Below are positions 60,435 through 64,000 of a DNA stretch of 64,000 nucleotides, piece by piece. The notes below the pieces were generated by a model that saw nothing but the letters and a program-made list of their open reading frames with translations, was not told where the DNA came from and ran no database searches. Numbering within the stretch: the stretch's first letter is position 1; each line of letters begins with the position of its first letter. The position numbers and the translations under genes were made by a program. Source of the stretch: Mycolicibacterium sp. (lineage in GTDB: Bacteria; Actinomycetota; Actinomycetes; Mycobacteriales; Mycobacteriaceae); NCBI RefSeq assembly GCF_016462945.1, contig NZ_JAEMSG010000001.1:1-64000 (forward strand), written 5' to 3'.

Positions 60435-61144
60435 TGATCATGCCCATGGTGCTCACCGCGCACGGCAGCGTCGATCCGCGTTCAGCGGCCACTACACACG
60501 CGGTGGCCGACCAAATCCGACGGCTTCGGCCGGGTTTGGACGTGCGGGTGGCTTTCTGCGAAAAGAGCACACCGAATCTGCGGGACGTGCTCAACGGGCT
60601 CGACGGTCCGGGGGTCGTCACGCCACTGCTGCTGGCCAGCGCCTACCACGCCCGCGTCGACATCCCGGCCATCATCTCCGACACCGGCGCTGATGTTCTT
60701 CAAGCCGACACCCTCGGCGAGGATCCACACCTGATCGCAGTGCTCAGGCATCGGCTGAGTGAACTGCACGTCGAACACCGGAACGCCGACACCGGCGTGC
60801 TGGTCGTGGCAGTCGGGTCCTCGCATACCGAAGCCAATACCGGCACCGCCACCGTCGCCGAAGCACTGGCTCACGGAAGCAGTTGGGCCGGCGTCCGCAT
60901 CGCCTATGCCACCGGCCCACAACCGTCGGTTGACGAAGGCATCGAGGAACTCCGACTGCTCGGCGCAAAACGGATTGCCCTGGCACCCTGGTTCATCGCC
61001 CCCGGACGCATCACCGACCGGGTGGCCGCGATCGCATCAGCGGCCGGCATCCCGATGGCTGAAACTCTCGGCGCGCACCCTCTGGTCGCGACAACGGTGC
61101 TCGACCGCTTCGATCAGGCGATCACCCAGCGTCTCGCGGCTTAG
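60434..61144 (+). CDS. Sirohydrochlorin ferrochelatase-like protein (CbiX family)
   Basis: MVLTAHGSVDPRSAATTHAVADQIRRLRPG; LGAKRIALAPWFIAPGRITDRV. Confidence 0.88.
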   Translation: MIMPMVLTAHGSVDPRSAATTHAVADQIRRLRPGLDVRVAFCEKSTPNLRDVLNGLDGPGVVTPLLLASAYHARVDIPAIISDTGADVLQADTLGEDPHLIAVLRHRLSELHVEHRNADTGVLVVAVGSSHTEANTGTATVAEALAHGSSWAGVRIAYATGPQPSVDEGIEELRLLGAKRIALAPWFIAPGRITDRVAAIASAAGIPMAETLGAHPLVATTVLDRFDQAITQRLAA

Positions 61145-61145
61145 C

Positions 61146-61526
61146 TCAGCCCGGCGCGCCGTTAGCGCCATCGGCACCGTTAGCGCCATCGGCGCCATCG
61201 GCGCCATCGGCACCATCGGCGCCGGCGACTCCGCCAAGACCACCCTGACCACCCTGACCACCCTGACCGCCCTGACCACCCTGACCGCCTTGACCACCCT
61301 GACCGCCTTGACCACCCAGGCCGCCGTTGCCACCCTGACCGCCATTGCCACCTGTCATCGTCTGCTCCTGCGTTGTTGTTGGTGCGCTTGAGGCCTCAGA
61401 CGGGGTGACCGAAACCACCTCCGGTCCCGTTGCCACGGTGCGGGTGCAACCGCCGGTCGCGGCAACCGCGACGGCGAGCGCACAGGCGCCGAGCAACAGC
61501 CGATTCACAGATTCGCCTGCATTCAT
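61146..61526 (-). CDS. Lipoprotein with collagen-like GXY / Gly-rich repeat tail
   Basis: Lipobox AATGGCTRT; GGNGGQGGNGGLGGQGGQGG... and GADGADGADGADGANGADGANGAPG. Confidence 0.75.
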   Translation of the reverse strand: MNAGESVNRLLLGACALAVAVAATGGCTRTVATGPEVVSVTPSEASSAPTTTQEQTMTGGNGGQGGNGGLGGQGGQGGQGGQGGQGGQGGQGGQGGLGGVAGADGADGADGADGANGADGANGAPG

Positions 61527-61549
61527 ACCGGTCTCCTTCACGTGATAGG

Positions 61550-62575
61550 TCAAACACTACCGACGCTTTGCTCCATGCCGGAGATTGGCGGGATTCTGGT
61601 CGCCCGTACGTAGACGGTATCGCCATCCTTCAGCGCCAGTGCCTCGGCATCACCGCGGGTGATCTGTGCCACGAACGGTGCGCCGGTGGTGGCACTGATC
61701 AGTTCGACCCGCACTTCGAACCCGAGATAGACCACCCGATCGATGGTGGCCCGGATGACGCCGGTGCTCTCGGCGGTCCCGTCACCAGCCGCAATCGCCA
61801 TCTCAGGGGTCCGGCCAACCCGGATATCGTGCGGGCGCACCAGAATTCCGTTGAGCGAGGAGACCGTGCCCAGAAACGACATCACGAACGAATTGGCGGG
61901 GCTGTCATAGACCTCCGCCGGCGTCCCCACCTGTTCGATGCGCCCCTTGTTGAGAACCGCGATCCGGTCGGCCACGTCCAATGCCTCAGCCTGATCGTGA
62001 GTGACGAGCACCGTGGTGACGTGCACCTCGTCGTGCAACCGTCGCAACCATGCCCGCAGATCCTCCCGAACCTTGGCATCGAGGGCACCGAACGGCTCAT
62101 CCAGCAACAGCACCTGCGGATCAACCGCCAACGCACGCGCCAGTGCCATCCGTTGGCGCTGACCGCCGGATAGCTGGTTGGGATATCGCGTCTGAAATCC
62201 GGCCAGGCCTACTACTTCGAGCAGATTGTCCACCTTGTCCTTGATCTCGGCCTTAGGCAGCTTGCGAATCTTGAGCCCGAACGCGACGTTGTCTCGCACG
62301 GTGAGATGTTTGAACGCGGCGTAGTGCTGGAAGACGAACCCGATTCCGCGTCGCTGCGGCGGCACTCCTGTGACATCGCGGCCGTTGATCGTGATGGTGC
62401 CGCTGTCCGGGGTATCCAGGCCGGCAATAGCGCGCAGCAGAGTCGATTTTCCCGAACCACTCGGCCCGAGCAGGGCGGTCAGCGACCCCGCGGGAACCAC
62501 GAAGTCGACATTGTCCAAGGCATTGAAGTCGCCGTAGCGTTTGTTGGCACCGATCACGGTGATCGCGTTCGTCAT
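61550..62575 (-). CDS. cysA: Sulfate ABC transporter ATP-binding protein
   Basis: [34 protein letters not shown]; adjacent cysW/cysT. Confidence 0.95.
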   Translation of the reverse strand: MTNAITVIGANKRYGDFNALDNVDFVVPAGSLTALLGPSGSGKSTLLRAIAGLDTPDSGTITINGRDVTGVPPQRRGIGFVFQHYAAFKHLTVRDNVAFGLKIRKLPKAEIKDKVDNLLEVVGLAGFQTRYPNQLSGGQRQRMALARALAVDPQVLLLDEPFGALDAKVREDLRAWLRRLHDEVHVTTVLVTHDQAEALDVADRIAVLNKGRIEQVGTPAEVYDSPANSFVMSFLGTVSSLNGILVRPHDIRVGRTPEMAIAAGDGTAESTGVIRATIDRVVYLGFEVRVELISATTGAPFVAQITRGDAEALALKDGDTVYVRATRIPPISGMEQSVGSV

Positions 62576-62591
62576 GAAATCGTGCTCCTCG

Positions 62592-63401
62592 TCAACCCAC
62601 TCGGGCCCGGCGCGCGTCCAGTACCACCTGGACGACCAAGACCAGCACGGCGACCATCATGAGCAGCGTCGAAATGGCGTAGGCACCGTACTCGGCACCC
62701 CGGTTGTAGCGGTCAGAAACCAGCAACGTCAAAGTCTGTGATGCCCCCGGCAGGTTGGAGGACACCATGATCACTGCGCCGTACTCGCCCAGTGTCCGGG
62801 CGACCGTCAGCACGATGCCGTAGGTAAGCCCCCACCGAATCGACGGCAGGGTGATCTTCCAGAATGTCTGCCACCAACTGGATCCCAATGTGGCGGCCGC
62901 CTCTTCCTGATCGGTACCCAGTTCATGCAACACCGGCTCGACCTCGCGGATCACGAAGGGCACGGTCACGAAGATACTCGCCAGGACGATCCCGGGGAAA
63001 CCAAAGATGATCTTGAAACCCAGGCCGTTCTCGACGATCCCGAGCAGTCCGGCAGTACCCCACAACAGGATCAGTGCCACACCCACCACAACGGGCGAAA
63101 CGGCGAACGGCAGGTCAATGAGGGCTTGCAGAAACGCCTTACCTCTAAAACGCTTGCGTGCCAACAGCAATGCCGTCGGAACACCGAATACGACGTTGAG
63201 CGGAACCACGATCGCGACGACCAACAGCGAAAGCTGAAGCGCCGAAACTGCGGCCGGGGTGGAGATCGACGCGAAGAACGCACCAGGGCCCGGTGCGAAC
63301 GTCCGCCACACGATCAGCCCGACCGGAACGACCACCAGCACCAGAACATAGGCCAACGCCAGATAACGGGTAAGGAAACGCGTCAACGGCGACAGAATCA
63401 T
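62592..63401 (-). CDS. cysW: Sulfate ABC transporter permease
   Basis: [36 protein letters not shown]; cys operon order. Confidence 0.93.
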   Translation of the reverse strand: MILSPLTRFLTRYLALAYVLVLVVVPVGLIVWRTFAPGPGAFFASISTPAAVSALQLSLLVVAIVVPLNVVFGVPTALLLARKRFRGKAFLQALIDLPFAVSPVVVGVALILLWGTAGLLGIVENGLGFKIIFGFPGIVLASIFVTVPFVIREVEPVLHELGTDQEEAAATLGSSWWQTFWKITLPSIRWGLTYGIVLTVARTLGEYGAVIMVSSNLPGASQTLTLLVSDRYNRGAEYGAYAISTLLMMVAVLVLVVQVVLDARRARVG

Positions 63402-64000
63402 GCAGCCAACTCCTGACGCCTACTTGCTCGGGAACCAAGGGTTCGTAAAACGAGCAGTACCAGGAACGAGACCGTAAGCAGCACAATGGAAACCGCCGCG
63501 GCACCAGTGCGATCATCGTTCTCGATCAAGGTGCGAATCCACTGCGAGGACACCTCGGTCTCGCCAGGGATCGCTCCTCCGATCAGAACCACTGAGCCGA
63601 ATTCGCCGATCGCTCGCGCGAATGCCAGCCCTGCGCCGGACAGCAGCGAGGGCATCAACGCCGGCAGCACCACCCGGCTGAAGATCACCGGGTTGCTGGC
63701 TCCCAACGATGCCGCCGCCTCCTCGACTTCGCGATCAAGTTCCAGCAGTACCGGCTGCACCGAGCGGACGACGAAGGGCAGCGTGACAAATAACAGTGCC
63801 ACGCCCACGCCCCACCTAGTGTGCTGCAGTTGGAGATTCACCGGACTGCTGGGTCCGTAGAGTGCCAGCATCACCAGGCTCGCGACAATGGTGGGTAGCG
63901 CGAAAGGTAGGTCAATTACCGAGTCAACGAGGCGTTTGCCAACAAACTCGTCACGGGTCAGTACCCAGGCGACTAGCAGACCGAACACCGCGTTGACCAC
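63398..64000 (-). CDS. cysT: Sulfate ABC transporter permease, truncated by the window edge
   Basis: ELDREVEEAAASLGASNPVIFSRVVLPALMPSLLSGAGLAFARAIGEFGSVVLIGG. Confidence 0.93.
   Translation of the reverse strand: MVNAVFGLLVAWVLTRDEFVGKRLVDSVIDLPFALPTIVASLVMLALYGPSSPVNLQLQHTRWGVGVALLFVTLPFVVRSVQPVLLELDREVEEAAASLGASNPVIFSRVVLPALMPSLLSGAGLAFARAIGEFGSVVLIGGAIPGETEVSSQWIRTLIENDDRTGAAAVSIVLLTVSFLVLLVLRTLGSRASRRQELAA

Noticed and set aside
61146-61340. Short repeated units considered as a CRISPR array
   Set aside because: They are contiguous 9-nt coding repeats without spacers and stay in frame in a Gly-rich protein; no cas genes are present.

Overview
The window is high-GC actinobacterial DNA that reads as a chromosomal segment of a Mycobacterium/Mycolicibacterium-like genome. 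About 30.2-64 kb is conserved core: tldD/tldE-type proteases, a fused ECF transporter, dnaG, dgt, glyS, a zur-type Fur regulator, uppS, recO, era, ybeY, phoH, rsmE, dnaJ, hrcA, hemW, then the sulfur-assimilation block sirA-cysH-che and cysTWA. About 0-30 kb is more accessory. It holds a complete but unassigned sugar/polyol uptake and catabolism operon (FGGY kinase, ABC transporter, SDR, BtpA/SgcQ-like protein; 7.0-14.3 kb). It also holds a scar-rich mosaic at 14.4-20.3 kb (decayed vapBC copy, two cadD fragments, a photolyase-tail fragment, a tRNA-like 3' fragment) and a metal-stress island at 20.3-29.5 kb (two-component system, Met-rich and DUF305 proteins, HMA protein, L,D-transpeptidase, His-tailed membrane proteins, CDF exporter, ArsR regulator). 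Best leads: (1) a three-copy ~20-nt motif at the promoters of the two-component/metal genes; (2) a tRNA 3'-end direct repeat that could bound a ~15 kb island; (3) a poly-cysteine small ORF before sirA; (4) a photolyase-like protein with apparently permuted domains; (5) an uncharacterised sugar operon preceded by a possible BtpA remnant. No searches were run. All family calls come from reading the translations.
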